Source: Chloromonas sp. AAM2 (lineage: Eukaryota; Chlorophyta; Chlorophyceae; Chlamydomonadales; Chlamydomonadaceae). From it: DNA of 16,547 nt. The stretch is from positions 1,782-18,328 of the forward strand of contig QAXH01001641.1 of assembly GCA_004335635.1 (NCBI GenBank). The letters run 5' to 3'. The notes below the pieces were generated by a model. The model was not told where the DNA came from, searched no databases, and saw only the letters and a list, made by a program, of their open reading frames with translations. Shown here piece after piece: positions 16,139 to 16,547 of the stretch; the first letter of the stretch is position 1; every line of letters starts with the position of its first letter. The position numbers were made by a program, and so were the translations under genes.

Positions 16139-16547
16139 CTGCAGACCAAGTGCAAGAGCATCGTACAACTCAGGCTTTTAATAACGCTTGCAGCTGACTG
16201 CAGTTGCACCCCGTGCCGAATGACAGCTTGTCCATCTGTTCATGTCCTAATGGCTTGTCCAGTTCCGGTTTCTGGCACCGTTAGTGTGTGGCCACGGCTC
16301 ATGTCTTCAGTCACAACAAGCCAGTCATCCCAGCACCAGCGTCAGTGTTTATACCGGACACTATGCCAGTTCTGGGACAATTTCTGTCATTACCACTGGA
16401 ACATGTGTTGGTGATGTCCAAGTTGCCGTCACCCAATTCAAAAAAAATGTAAAACTTGCCGAGGGAAGGAATGCGCATGTCGAGAAAGGAACAAAGCAAA
16501 GCAGTTTAATACTGTACGTATAGCATTCGTATTGAGCAGCCAGTGAT
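16139..16547 (-). other. Partial GR intron at right edge
   Basis: This is the sequence upstream, in gene sense, of the exon a acceptor. No frame resembles the GR segment expected before EGRG, so the preceding exon lies beyond the window. Confidence 0.6.

Noticed and set aside
16311..16499. Possible upstream GR exon at the right edge
   Set aside because: The translated frame does not resemble the GR segment expected before the EGRG motif.

Overview
This is nuclear DNA from a eukaryote, most likely a green alga and probably chlorophycean. The evidence is two intron-dense genes with GT-AG junctions, TGTAA-type poly(A) signals, long Ala/Gln/Gly/Ser/Pro-rich coding tracts, many short tandem repeats in introns, and protein cores that match plant families. 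Species cannot be named from sequence alone. Both genes lie on the minus strand, head to tail, so the window is best read from right to left.

Right part (about 8000-16547): a glutathione reductase (GR) gene, running off the right edge. I reconstructed twelve consecutive exons (16138 down to 8738). They give about 370 C-terminal residues: the NADPH-binding domain, the second FAD motif and the dimer-interface domain. The N-terminal FAD-binding fold and redox-active disulfide lie outside the window. The sequence resembles the cytosolic plant GR type more than the plastid type. Its end is odd: the conserved His-Glu segment appears two residues short and is followed by a hydrophobic tail.

Left part (about 250-6443): a RING-finger E3 ubiquitin ligase of the SIP5/DA2/GW2 family. 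Eight exons encode about 1339 residues. A conserved N-terminal half (KLRKLI block, eight-cysteine RING, GVK...EEQKVIEARIR block) is built from small exons. One 2.9-kb exon then encodes a low-complexity tail with polyQ, polyG and a ubiquitin-interacting motif. All seven introns are phase 0. The true 5' end is uncertain.

Between the genes (about 6444-7985) there is no supported gene; the ligase promoter should lie here. The GR introns hold most of the unexplained structure. Intron 8 has a perfect-period 66-bp minisatellite next to a donor site, with a 16-bp core that reappears inverted in intron 11. Intron 9 is 2 kb with clustered palindromes and a decayed tandem array. Intron 3 has an antisense 73-codon ORF inside nested direct and inverted repeats, possibly a mobile-element remnant. 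I see no CRISPR array, tRNA, rRNA, operon or prokaryote-like system. The two genes have no evident joint pathway beyond adjacency.
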